In this document: positions 34,928 through 42,408 of the stretch, one piece after another
Position numbering within the stretch: position 1 is the first letter of the stretch
How the letters are laid out: every line of letters begins with the position of its first letter
Assembly: GCA_048549915.1 (NCBI GenBank)
Contig: JBLYYE010000044.1
Location: forward strand, 14,787-78,786
Length of the DNA: 64,000 nt
Source: LSUCC0057 sp048549915
GTDB lineage: Bacteria; Pseudomonadota; Gammaproteobacteria; Pseudomonadales; Porticoccaceae
Direction of reading: 5' to 3'
Position numbers and translations under genes: made by a program
The notes under the pieces: generated by a model
Database searches by the model: none
What the model was told of the DNA's origin: nothing
The model's input: the letters and a program-made list of their open reading frames with translations, nothing else

Positions 34928-36514
34928 ATGGGCGATAGCCATTTAGAGAGTGATGTGGGTAAAAGGCGAACTTTTGCTATCATCTCCCACCCTGATGCGG
35001 GCAAAACCACCATCACCGAAAAGCTGCTGCTATTGGGTAATCTTATTCAGGTGGCCGGCACCGTTAAGGGCCGCAAGAGCGATCGCCACGCCACCTCAGA
35101 CTGGATGTCGATGGAGAAAGAGCGCGGCATTTCGGTCACCTCATCGGTGATGCAGTTTCCCTACCGCGATTGTACCGTTAACCTGCTCGATACCCCCGGC
35201 CACGAGGACTTCTCGGAAGATACCTACCGCACCCTGACTGCCGTAGACTCTGCGCTGATGGTCATCGATGGTGCCAAAGGGGTCGAGGCGCGCACCATTA
35301 AACTGATGGATGTCTGCCGCTTGCGCGATACCCCAATCATCTCTTTTGTGAACAAAATGGATCGCGATATTCGCGAACCGATTGAGTTGCTCGATGAGAT
35401 AGAGAGCGTACTTAACATTGAAGCTGCGCCAATCAACTGGCCTATCGGTATGGGGCGTGGGTTTCGCGGTGTCTATAACTTCTACACCGATACCATTCAT
35501 GTTTTTGTGCAAGGTAAAGGCCACACCTTGATGGATGATATTCAGATCAAGGGGCTAGAGTCGGCAGAGGCGCGGGCAGCCCTTGGCGACTACGTTGATG
35601 ATGTTCTCGAAGAGTTAGAACTGGTCCGCGAAGCGACCCACAAATTTGATATCGAGGCATTTGCCGCCGGCAAACTGACGCCGGTGTTTTTTGGTACGGC
35701 ACTGGGTAACTTTGGTGTGCGCGAAATGCTCGACGACTTTGTTCGCTGGGCGCCGCCGCCACAGCCGCGCGCCAGCGAGCTTCGCGAGGTAGAGGCGAAC
35801 GAGTCAGGCTTCAGTGGTTTTGTATTTAAAATCCAAGCCAACATGGACCCTAAGCATCGCGACCGAATCGCCTTTATGCGCATTTGTTCGGGGCGCTACC
35901 AGAAGGGGATGAAAATGCGCCAAGTGCGGATTGGCAAAGATGTCCGTGTCAGTGACGCATTTAGCTTTAAAGCGGGCGAGCGCATCTCTGTAGAAGAGGC
36001 GGTTGCCGGCGATATTATCGGCCTGCACAACCATGGCTCTATCGCCATCGGCGATACCTTCAGCGATGGCGAAAATCTAAAATTTACCGGTATCCCGCAC
36101 TTTGCGCCGGAGCTTTTCAAGCGCATCCGTCTGCGCGATCCGATGAGAATGAAAGCGCTACAAAATGGCATTCGCCAGCTCTCAGAGGAGGGCAGTACTC
36201 AGGTATTTTTCCCTATGCGTAACAACGACATTGTCGTCGGTGCCGTGGGTCAGCTGCAATTTGAGGTGGTCGCATACCGTCTCAAAGAGGAGTACGGTGT
36301 TGAGGCGATCTACGAACCGGTCAACGTCTATACCGCGCGCTGGACGACCGCCAAAGACCAGCGCACACTGGATAAATTCCGCGATAAAGCTGAAGACAAC
36401 CTCGCCATCGACGGCGGCGGCCATCTCACCTATTTGGCGCCCACCCGGGTCAACCTGTCGCTGGTAAAAGAGCGTCACGAGGAGATTACCTTCAGCGCCA
36501 CGCGCGAACACTAG
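34928..36514 (+). CDS. prfC: Peptide chain release factor 3
   Basis: 528 residues, the usual length. GTPase that removes RF1 and RF2 after termination. HPDAGKTT (21-28), ERGISVTSSVMQF, DTPGHEDFSEDTYRTL and NKMDRD are the G motifs, followed by a beta-barrel domain and the RF3-specific C-terminal domain. It is followed after 12 bp by an acyltransferase gene. Confidence 0.97.
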   Translation: MGDSHLESDVGKRRTFAIISHPDAGKTTITEKLLLLGNLIQVAGTVKGRKSDRHATSDWMSMEKERGISVTSSVMQFPYRDCTVNLLDTPGHEDFSEDTYRTLTAVDSALMVIDGAKGVEARTIKLMDVCRLRDTPIISFVNKMDRDIREPIELLDEIESVLNIEAAPINWPIGMGRGFRGVYNFYTDTIHVFVQGKGHTLMDDIQIKGLESAEARAALGDYVDDVLEELELVREATHKFDIEAFAAGKLTPVFFGTALGNFGVREMLDDFVRWAPPPQPRASELREVEANESGFSGFVFKIQANMDPKHRDRIAFMRICSGRYQKGMKMRQVRIGKDVRVSDAFSFKAGERISVEEAVAGDIIGLHNHGSIAIGDTFSDGENLKFTGIPHFAPELFKRIRLRDPMRMKALQNGIRQLSEEGSTQVFFPMRNNDIVVGAVGQLQFEVVAYRLKEEYGVEAIYEPVNVYTARWTTAKDQRTLDKFRDKAEDNLAIDGGGHLTYLAPTRVNLSLVKERHEEITFSATREH

Positions 36515-36526
36515 CGAGAGACGTCA

Positions 36527-37138
36527 ATGCAGCCTTGGCAGAGCTATCCCGACATTGTCCCCGAGGACATTCCTAACAATCTGCGCGCCGGCCGCGGCCG
36601 CTTTGCGCAGTGGTTGGGTGGCGCGATCTTACACCTTGGTGGTTGGCGCGTAGTCGGTGAGGTACCCGATCTGCCACGCATGATGTTGTGCGCTGCACCG
36701 CACACCTCCAACTGGGACTTTGTCTGGGGGATGGCGGCCATTTTAAAGATGGACTGCCAGGTGCGATGGTTGGGCAAACACACTATTTTTTTCTTCGGTA
36801 CGCGCAGTTTCATGCGTTGGCTGGGTGGTATCCCGGTCAATCGTGAAAACCCCGCTAGTTTAATAGCTGATGTCGCAAAGCTAGCCGAGCGCGAGGGCAG
36901 TATCGCCTTTGCCATGGCGCCAGAGGGCACTCGCAAAAAAGTTGAAAAATGGAAGAGCGGTTTTTTGCGCATTACCGCAGCGGCCGACTGCCAAATAGTG
37001 CTGGCCGGCTTCGACTTCCCCTCCAAGTGTATTGTGATTGGCGAGCAGTTTACCCCCAGCGGTGAGAATGACAGCGATATTGCCGCGATCAAACAGCGCT
37101 TCATGCCCTATGCGGGCAAAAAGCCGGATCAGTTCTAG
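36527..37138 (+). CDS. PlsC-like 1-acyl-glycerol-phosphate acyltransferase family protein
   Basis: 203 residues. The catalytic HX4D motif appears as APHTSNWDFVWG, and the phosphate-binding EGTR motif as APEGTRKKVEKWKSG. A family of short lysophospholipid acyltransferases, probably membrane-associated; actual acceptor unknown. A TSUP permease begins one base after its stop. Confidence 0.85.
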   Translation: MQPWQSYPDIVPEDIPNNLRAGRGRFAQWLGGAILHLGGWRVVGEVPDLPRMMLCAAPHTSNWDFVWGMAAILKMDCQVRWLGKHTIFFFGTRSFMRWLGGIPVNRENPASLIADVAKLAEREGSIAFAMAPEGTRKKVEKWKSGFLRITAAADCQIVLAGFDFPSKCIVIGEQFTPSGENDSDIAAIKQRFMPYAGKKPDQF

Positions 37139-37139
37139 C

Positions 37140-37883
37140 GTGGAGGGTGAGCTGCTAGCGCTGTTAGTTGCGGTAGCTTTCTTTGCCGGCTTTATCTCTT
37201 CGATGGCAGGTGCCGGTGGTTTGTTAACCCTGCCGCTGTTGCTATGGGCCGGCTTGCCTCCGCTTGCGGCTTTGGCGACTAATAAAGTGCAAAGCGCCAT
37301 GGGTACGCTCTCCTCGAGTTGGAACTTCTTCCGTCGCGGACATATCCACTTCGCGGCAATTGCTTGGCTGTTGCCGGCGGTCCTGCTGGGCAGCGTTGTC
37401 GGCACGTTGGCGGTGCAGCGGCTGGATGGCAGCCAGCTGGCGCAGCTGTTGCCGCTACTGCTGATTGGCATTGCACTCTATTTTTTAGTTAAACCAGCAC
37501 TCTCAGAGTCGCGCGCAGCGCGGCTAAGCCCAAAGGTATTTGCACTCGCCGCTGGTCTACCAATGGGTTTTTACGGCGGTTTTTTTGGCCCGGCCAGCGG
37601 CTCAATACTGCCATTTTTGCTGGTCAGTTTGGCCGGGCGCAATTTGGTGCGCGCCACCGCCGAGACCAAAATTCTGATTCTCACTATCAACGGCAGCTCG
37701 GCTCTGCTGTTTATTGTCGCCGGCCAGGTTAACTGGACGCTCGCGTTGGCCATGGGCAGTGCGCAGATTATTGGCGCCAGGCTCGGCTCTAATATGGTCA
37801 TTAAACGCGGCGCCGCCTGGGTGCAGCCGCTTATTGTTGCGGTAACTCTGCTGGTGGCCATTCATCTGTTGGTGACAGCGTGA
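37140..37883 (+). CDS. TSUP (TauE/SafE) family membrane permease
   Basis: 247 residues from GTG 37140, directly after the acyltransferase stop; the frame is open further upstream only by overlap. About seven to eight hydrophobic helices, with AGFISSMAGAGGLLTLPLLLW and the second-half repeat GFYGGFFGPASGS, both typical of TSUP exporters of sulfite, sulfoacetate or related anions (YfcA type). Substrate unknown. Its stop overlaps the GTG of the next gene. Confidence 0.85.
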   Translation: MEGELLALLVAVAFFAGFISSMAGAGGLLTLPLLLWAGLPPLAALATNKVQSAMGTLSSSWNFFRRGHIHFAAIAWLLPAVLLGSVVGTLAVQRLDGSQLAQLLPLLLIGIALYFLVKPALSESRAARLSPKVFALAAGLPMGFYGGFFGPASGSILPFLLVSLAGRNLVRATAETKILILTINGSSALLFIVAGQVNWTLALAMGSAQIIGARLGSNMVIKRGAAWVQPLIVAVTLLVAIHLLVTA

Positions 37884-38221
37884 CTTTTATTATTACGCTA
37901 TTGCTCACCACTGCTGTGATTGCTGTCGCGCTGCTCGGGTTTTACTGGTTTGGCGTGCCCAATTACCGTGTCGATGAAAAAAACCTCACCGCGTTAATTG
38001 GGCAAACTTTACAGGGCAGTGCCAGCCCGAGCGACTGGGACGTGCTGGCCAGCTTTATGATCCACCACAATGACCAGCTCGAGCAGTTGCGCTGCCAGTT
38101 GGTCTCTATAGCCGAGCATGAGATGATTGCTGGCAGTAATCCGGTGCGGTTTACTCCGCTGGGTGAGTGCCAGCTGCACGAACAGCTGGCGGCCATAAAA
38201 CGCTTAAGTGAGTCTTCTTAA
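37880..38221 (+). CDS. Small protein with one N-terminal membrane helix, function unknown
   Basis: 113 residues. I do not recognise the family. One N-terminal membrane helix (about residues 3-26, IITLLLTTAVIAVALLGFYW), then a hydrophilic domain of about 85 residues containing FMIHHNDQLEQLRCQLVSI and ending near QLHEQLAAIKRL, probably helical. GTG start within the stop of the TSUP gene (GTGA), so the two are likely translated together; the AI-2E-type transporter follows after 14 bp. Confidence 0.65.
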   Translation: MTFIITLLLTTAVIAVALLGFYWFGVPNYRVDEKNLTALIGQTLQGSASPSDWDVLASFMIHHNDQLEQLRCQLVSIAEHEMIAGSNPVRFTPLGECQLHEQLAAIKRLSESS

Positions 38222-38235
38222 CAAGAGTACAGATA

Positions 38236-39357
38236 ATGAGCGAACAGAGTTCAACTGACCCGCAAATAACGCCGTCGCTGCCAGCGCTGATCGAGAGCGC
38301 AGAGAATGTTGTCGGTGGTGCTGAAAATAGCCAGTCTACACGCTACGCCAGCTGGTTGGTGGCGCTGCTGGGTGCTGCTGCAGCGGTGGTGATTATTGCC
38401 GGTTTGCGAGTGGCAGCTGAACTAATCGTACCGATGCTTTTGGCCGTTTTTACTGCGATGATTCTTTCGCCACCGCTGCGCTGGCTTAAAGCTAAACGTT
38501 TTCCCGCACCGTTAGCCATCGCCTTATTGATAGGTCTGGTTATTGTCATCACTATGATGGTGGCGGCGGTAGTCAGTGCTGCGATTAGTGATTTTCGCTT
38601 AGCGCTGCCCACTTATGGTTCACAGTTTGAAACCCTCAGCAGCAGCTTAGTCGCTGCACTTGCCCAGTACGGTATAGTGCTCGACCAGTCCCAGTGGCAG
38701 ACGCTGTTTGACCCCAGCGCATTGTTTAAAATGGTCGCCAATACGCTCTCTTCACTGGGCAACGCGCTCACTAATGGCTTGCTAATCCTGCTGCTGGTGG
38801 TATTTATTCTGGCCGAGGACCAGAGCTTTATCGATAAGCTCGAGCGCTCCGGCGGCTCTGCTGCCGGTGTGGCCTCACTGCGCTCCTTCGCCCGCAGTGT
38901 TAACTCCTATATGGCGCTTAAAAGTCTGATCAGTTTAGCGACAGGCATTGTTATCTGGCTGTGGCTCTGGTTGCTGGGTGTCGACTACGCAGTGATGTGG
39001 GGGCTGCTGGCTTTTCTGCTCAACTTTGTCCCCAATGTCGGCTCGCTGATTGCCGCCGTGCCCGCAGTGCTGCTGGCACTATTACAGCTGGGTGTCAGCG
39101 GTGCGGTTATGGCGGCCAGCGGTTATTTAGCGGTCAATTTTGTTATGGGCAACCTGATTGAGCCCAGAGTAATGGGCCGCGGCCTCAACCTTTCGCCGCT
39201 GGTAATTTTCCTGTCGCTGCTGTTGTGGGGTTGGGTGCTCGGCCCTGTCGGTATGCTGCTGTCGGTGCCGCTCACCATTATGCTCAAGCTGGCGCTGGAA
39301 AGTCGTCAACAGAGTGCATGGGTGGGTGCTATGTTAGGCGGTAGTCAGATTAATTAG
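38236..39357 (+). CDS. AI-2E family transporter (PerM/TqsA-like)
   Basis: 373 residues with about eight membrane helices. The family signature LLAFLLNFVPNVGSLIAAVPAVLLAL and the C-terminal LSLLLWGWVLGPVGMLLSVPL are clear. Members include the E. coli exporter TqsA but also Na+/H+ antiporters, so the substrate is open. Last gene of the run that starts at prfC; a perfect bidirectional terminator follows. Confidence 0.9.
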   Translation: MSEQSSTDPQITPSLPALIESAENVVGGAENSQSTRYASWLVALLGAAAAVVIIAGLRVAAELIVPMLLAVFTAMILSPPLRWLKAKRFPAPLAIALLIGLVIVITMMVAAVVSAAISDFRLALPTYGSQFETLSSSLVAALAQYGIVLDQSQWQTLFDPSALFKMVANTLSSLGNALTNGLLILLLVVFILAEDQSFIDKLERSGGSAAGVASLRSFARSVNSYMALKSLISLATGIVIWLWLWLLGVDYAVMWGLLAFLLNFVPNVGSLIAAVPAVLLALLQLGVSGAVMAASGYLAVNFVMGNLIEPRVMGRGLNLSPLVIFLSLLLWGWVLGPVGMLLSVPLTIMLKLALESRQQSAWVGAMLGGSQIN

Positions 39358-39365
39358 GCGGCAAA

Positions 39366-39402
39366 AAAAAACGCCCGACAGCTCTCTGTCGGGCGTTTTT
39401 TG
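39366..39402. terminator. Bidirectional intrinsic terminator
   Basis: ACGCCCGACAG (39371-39381), loop CTCT, CTGTCGGGCGT (39386-39396), flanked by A-rich and T-rich runs, so it can end both the AI-2E transporter transcript (plus) and the DUF481 gene (minus). Confidence 0.95.
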
Positions 39403-39417
39403 ATTTTGGTAATCTGT

Positions 39418-40161
39418 TTAGAATCGGTAAGAAATACTGGTCTCAAATTGAGTGGCGCGTTTGGGAATATTTTCAAACGGTGTTGTATTCATATTGTTTG
39501 AGTAAGAAAAATTCACATCGGTGCGCTCTCCCAGGGGCACAATCAAGCTGCTCTCCAGTGTAGTTCTGTAGTCGTCAAAATCACTCAGATTGGGCTGATG
39601 GTATATGACAACGTTGAGTTTGTTGTTGCTCTTAAACGTCCACTGTAACTGCGTGGAGAGTGTCATACGGTCGACATCGCGATTCAGGGTTGCATCGGTA
39701 AGGTGCTCTTCTTTTTCGTTCATGACACCTACCATCACATGGTAGCTAAGTTGCTCGTTTAAATCGCGGTAACTCAAGCCGCCACCAATCAGTTCGCGCT
39801 CAGCAACCAAATTTACATCGTTCGCCTGGTTTTGATAAAAAGTTTCACCGCGCAATGGACCAACCAACTCTTTGCGAACGTAGCGTAAATGTACCAATTT
39901 GTTGTCAGTTACATCGTTGCCGTTGGTCTCGTTATAAGCGAGGCCACCGTGTGAGCGAAATTGATTGAGGCCGTTGTTGTACTCGGTAGAGTAGTTGGCG
40001 CCGTAAACAGTCTTTTCGGTCTTGCCCGTGGTCTCAGCGTAAGAGCCCGCTAGCTTTAAAGTCCAGCCCTCCAGCTCTTCGTTGAGCCCTTGAACAATGA
40101 CAGTAGCTAAACTTTGTGTGGAGAGTGCCAGCAGTGGCAGTGCGAGTAATTTGCGCAACAT
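39418..40161 (-). CDS. DUF481-type outer-membrane beta-barrel protein
   Basis: 247 residues with a signal peptide (MLRKLLALPLLALSTQSLA) and a mature part made of alternating beta strands, for example WTLKLAGSYAETTGKTEKT and TQFETSISYRF, ending in phenylalanine as outer-membrane barrels do. It resembles YdiY/DUF481 salt-stress-linked proteins; function is unknown. AAGGA lies seven bases before the ATG. Confidence 0.75.
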   Translation of the reverse strand: MLRKLLALPLLALSTQSLATVIVQGLNEELEGWTLKLAGSYAETTGKTEKTVYGANYSTEYNNGLNQFRSHGGLAYNETNGNDVTDNKLVHLRYVRKELVGPLRGETFYQNQANDVNLVAERELIGGGLSYRDLNEQLSYHVMVGVMNEKEEHLTDATLNRDVDRMTLSTQLQWTFKSNNKLNVVIYHQPNLSDFDDYRTTLESSLIVPLGERTDVNFSYSNNMNTTPFENIPKRATQFETSISYRF

Positions 40162-40347
40162 TTTGAATTCCTTCGGGGCTTGTTTTGACTGTACAGCTCT
40201 GGCCCCTGTCAGTCATTTTAGTTGTCTAGATAAGTTGCTCGGCCAGAAACAGCGCGCAATTTAACTAAACTAGGTTTTTATTGCAATATCAGGCAGTTAT
40301 AAAAAAGTAGCGCTGTGAATGAAGCTCTGCCTCTCTGTAAGTGGATT
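40162..40347. other. Upstream region of the DUF481 gene
   Basis: 186 bases, AT-richer than its neighbours, between the DUF481 start and the repeat cluster. It should hold the DUF481 promoter (minus strand), but I cannot pick one with confidence; no gene is seen. Confidence 0.5.
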
Positions 40348-40614
40348 GATGCCAATCCGCTGTGGCGGTTTGGCACCCTGCGGGCGCGATGTCAATTGGT
40401 AGGGTCGGCGGAATGATGCCAATCCGCTCTGGCGGTTTGGCACCCTGCGGGCGGGATGTCAATTGTTAGGGTCGGCGGAATGATGCCAACCCGCTGTGGC
40501 GGTTTGGCACCCTGCGGGCGGGATGTCAATTGTTAGGGTCGGCGGAATGATGCCAATCCGCTCTGGCGGTTTGGCACCCTGCGGGCGCCTGCGGCGTCCA
40601 AAACGCTGTGCGCG
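40348..40614. repeat. Tandem 67-bp repeats (four copies)
   Basis: Copies begin at 40348, 40415, 40482 and 40549, exactly 67 bp apart, with only a few base differences. Each contains an imperfect palindrome TGCCAATCCGC-nnnn-GCGGTTTGGCA, then CCCTGCGGGCG, then (in the first three) GATGTCAATTG and GGGTCGGCGGAAT. The fourth copy breaks off after CCCTGCGGGCG and continues into a longer unit. Non-coding, on the downstream side of tRNA-Phe (which is on the minus strand). Confidence 0.9.
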
Positions 40615-40656
40615 TTTTGTTGAACCAAGCGGTGGTTCTCATCCAGCCTTGGCCAC

Positions 40657-40686
40657 AAAAAAAGCCCCGTCCTATGGACGAGGCTT
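40657..40686 (-). terminator. Upstream copy of the tRNA-Phe terminator hairpin
   Basis: On the minus strand: AAGCCTCGTCC, loop ATA, GGACGGGGCTT followed by seven T. A near-identical duplicate of the hairpin at 40823-40855 that would act as a second, back-up terminator. Confidence 0.7.
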
Positions 40687-40822
40687 ATTCAGGTAGGGTC
40701 AGCGGAATGATGCCAATCCGCTGTGGCGGTTTGGCACCCTGCGGGCGCCTGCGGGCGCCTGCGGTGTCCAAAACGCTCTTCGTGTTTTGTCGAACCAAGC
40801 GCTGGTTCTCATCCAGCCTTGG

Positions 40823-40855
40823 CCAAAAAAAAGCCCCATCCTATGGACGAGGCTT
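40823..40855 (-). terminator. Intrinsic terminator of tRNA-Phe
   Basis: On the minus strand: AAGCCTCGTCC, ATA, GGATGGGGCTT, then eight T. Relative to the other copy one pair is G-U, which holds only if the minus strand is the RNA (the plus strand would have A-C), supporting transcription from tRNA-Phe. Confidence 0.85.
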
Positions 40856-40862
40856 GTTTTTA

Positions 40863-40938
40863 TGGTGCCCAGAGGCGGAATCGAACCACCGACACGGGGA
40901 TTTTCAATCCCCTGCTCTACCAACTGAGCTATCTGGGC
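40863..40938 (-). tRNA. tRNA-Phe (GAA)
   Basis: 76 bases including an encoded CCA. Acceptor stem GCCCAGA/TCTGGGC, D arm TAGCTCAGTTGGTAGAGCA, anticodon stem GGGGA with loop TTGAAAA giving anticodon GAA, T arm GGTTCGATTCC. Lies 95 bp after yggX on the same strand, as in Pseudomonas. Confidence 0.98.
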
Positions 40939-41033
40939 AAAACTTGTGAGGTAGTTGTGCTGCCTCAAATAAGGCGCGTATTAAACCGTCCGCGCGCCAG
41001 TTCGTCAAGGCTGGAGATAGGAAATTTGTAAAT

Positions 41034-41306
41034 TTACTCGCTGGGCGCGACGTAGCCTTCCGCTTGGTCTACTTCTTCGCCGGAGAAAAATTTATCGCGC
41101 TGTTCAGCCAGGTAGGTGCGTGCGGTCATATCCATCATATTCAGACGCATCTCATTGATGAGGGTTGTCTGGTGCGCCATCCATAACTGCCAAGCTTCTT
41201 TTGAAACATGGTTAAATACTTCTTCGCCCTTAGGGCCTGGAAAGGGCGGCTGGTCGAGTGCGGGGAGTTCGCGTTTGAGTTTTTTGCACATCACAGTTCT
41301 GGCCAT
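41034..41306 (-). CDS. yggX: Fe(2+)-trafficking / oxidative-damage protection protein YggX
   Basis: 90 residues. Protects iron-sulfur clusters from oxidative damage. Diagnostic N-terminus MARTVMCKKL with conserved cysteine, FPGPKGEEVFNHVSKEAWQ and LINEMRLNMMD. GAGGACACT precedes the ATG. Thirteen bases downstream of mutY, the usual mutY-yggX operon. Confidence 0.96.
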   Translation of the reverse strand: MARTVMCKKLKRELPALDQPPFPGPKGEEVFNHVSKEAWQLWMAHQTTLINEMRLNMMDMTARTYLAEQRDKFFSGEEVDQAEGYVAPSE

Positions 41307-41319
41307 AGTGTCCTCTTTG

Positions 41320-42408
41320 TTAATCGGTTGTCAGTGCGGCAGTTTTGAGCATTTTCACGACAGGGGCGGGTAACCCGAGCAGTTCTGATTGAGTGTCTAT
41401 GTTATACCAAACTTGGTCACTGTTGTCGGCCACCTGCTGTCCACAGTAGTCGGCATTGACGTCTGCGACACGGTAGTCGAGGTGATAGTGACTAAAAGTG
41501 TGTCGCTGTTGGGGGCCGAAATGGGAACTGTTTAGCGTAAAGCCGAGCTCTTCTATAAGTGCAGGGAGTTGCTCGATAGCTTCACAGCGCGGCGGCACCC
41601 ACAGTCCACCCCACAGACCGGTGGGAGGGTTGCGCTGCAGCAGTACCTCGCCGTGCTGATTGCGGATGAGTGCGAAGATCGCATTGCGGACAGGTAATTT
41701 TTTCTTCGGTTTTTTGCCGGGGTAGTCGGCGACAGTTTCGGTTGAATGGGCAATGCAGTCGACATTGACTGGGCAGTGATAACAGTTGGGCTTGCTGCGA
41801 GTGCAGAGCGTGGCTCCGAGGTCCATCATGGCTTGGCTGTAAGCGCCACTGCTCTTTTGGGGTGTCAGTGTTTCGCTAACTTGCCAAAGTGCTTTATGAA
41901 CAGCGGTAGTGCCGGGCCAGCCGGCTACCGCACGATGTCGAGCCAAAACTCGCTTGACGTTGCCGTCGAGTATTGCGGCGCGCTGGCCGTGTGCAATAGA
42001 GACGATAGCGCCAGCAGTAGAGCGGCCGATACCGGGGAGCTGTTCGAGTAGCTCGACGCTCTCAGGGAAACGACCATCGTATTGATTAGTGATCAGTTGA
42101 GCCGCTTTGTGCAGGTTGCGGGCCCTGGCGTAATAGCCAAGCCCAGTCCAGAGATGTAATACCTCGTCAATAGGTGCTGCAGCCAATTTCGCGACAGTGG
42201 CAAAGTTCTGCATAAAACGTTCGAAATAGGGGATTACAGTATTCACTTGCGTCTGCTGCAGCATAATCTCTGAGACCCAGACGCGGTAGGGCGTAATACT
42301 CTTCTGCCAGGGTAGATCGTGCCTGCCGCTGTGGCTAGACCACGCTAGCACACGCTCGCTAAAGGTGACGGCAAGTTCGGTATCAATATTATCTGCAGTG
42401 GCACTCAC
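41320..42408 (-). CDS. mutY: A/G-specific adenine DNA glycosylase
   Basis: 362 residues. Removes adenine mispaired with 8-oxoguanine. Catalytic Glu47 in WVSEIMLQQTQV, Asp148 in AAILDGNVKRV, helix-hairpin-helix LPGIGRSTAGAI, and the 4Fe-4S cysteines 202, 209, 212 and 218 (CX6CX2CX5C). The C-terminal NUDIX-like domain recognises 8-oxoG. ATGA overlap with the upstream AsmA gene suggests coupling. Confidence 0.96.
   Translation of the reverse strand: MSATADNIDTELAVTFSERVLAWSSHSGRHDLPWQKSITPYRVWVSEIMLQQTQVNTVIPYFERFMQNFATVAKLAAAPIDEVLHLWTGLGYYARARNLHKAAQLITNQYDGRFPESVELLEQLPGIGRSTAGAIVSIAHGQRAAILDGNVKRVLARHRAVAGWPGTTAVHKALWQVSETLTPQKSSGAYSQAMMDLGATLCTRSKPNCYHCPVNVDCIAHSTETVADYPGKKPKKKLPVRNAIFALIRNQHGEVLLQRNPPTGLWGGLWVPPRCEAIEQLPALIEELGFTLNSSHFGPQQRHTFSHYHLDYRVADVNADYCGQQVADNSDQVWYNIDTQSELLGLPAPVVKMLKTAALTTD

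Larger units (their letters stand above)
40549..40860. repeat. Two long repeat units (about 160 bp) carrying terminator copies
   Basis: Units begin at 40549 and 40709. Each starts with the palindrome block of the 67-bp repeat, then shares GTCCAAAACGCT, GAACCAAGCG, GGTTCTCATCCAGCCTTGG, an A-run and the hairpin AAGCCCC-TCC-TAT-GGACGAGGCTT. The second unit has an extra ten-base CCTGCGGGCG duplication and abuts the tRNA-Phe 3' end. The second long unit is probably the original tRNA trailer and the first its duplicate. Confidence 0.85.

Noticed and set aside
40348..40860. CRISPR array
   Set aside because: The copies are tandem 67-bp units without unique spacers, and no cas genes are in the window.
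40496..41031. Open frames across the repeats and tRNA-Phe that would encode proteins of about 66-113 residues
   Set aside because: They run through the 67-bp repeats, the terminators and the tRNA antisense strand. Such tRNA-derived frames are a well-known source of false protein predictions.
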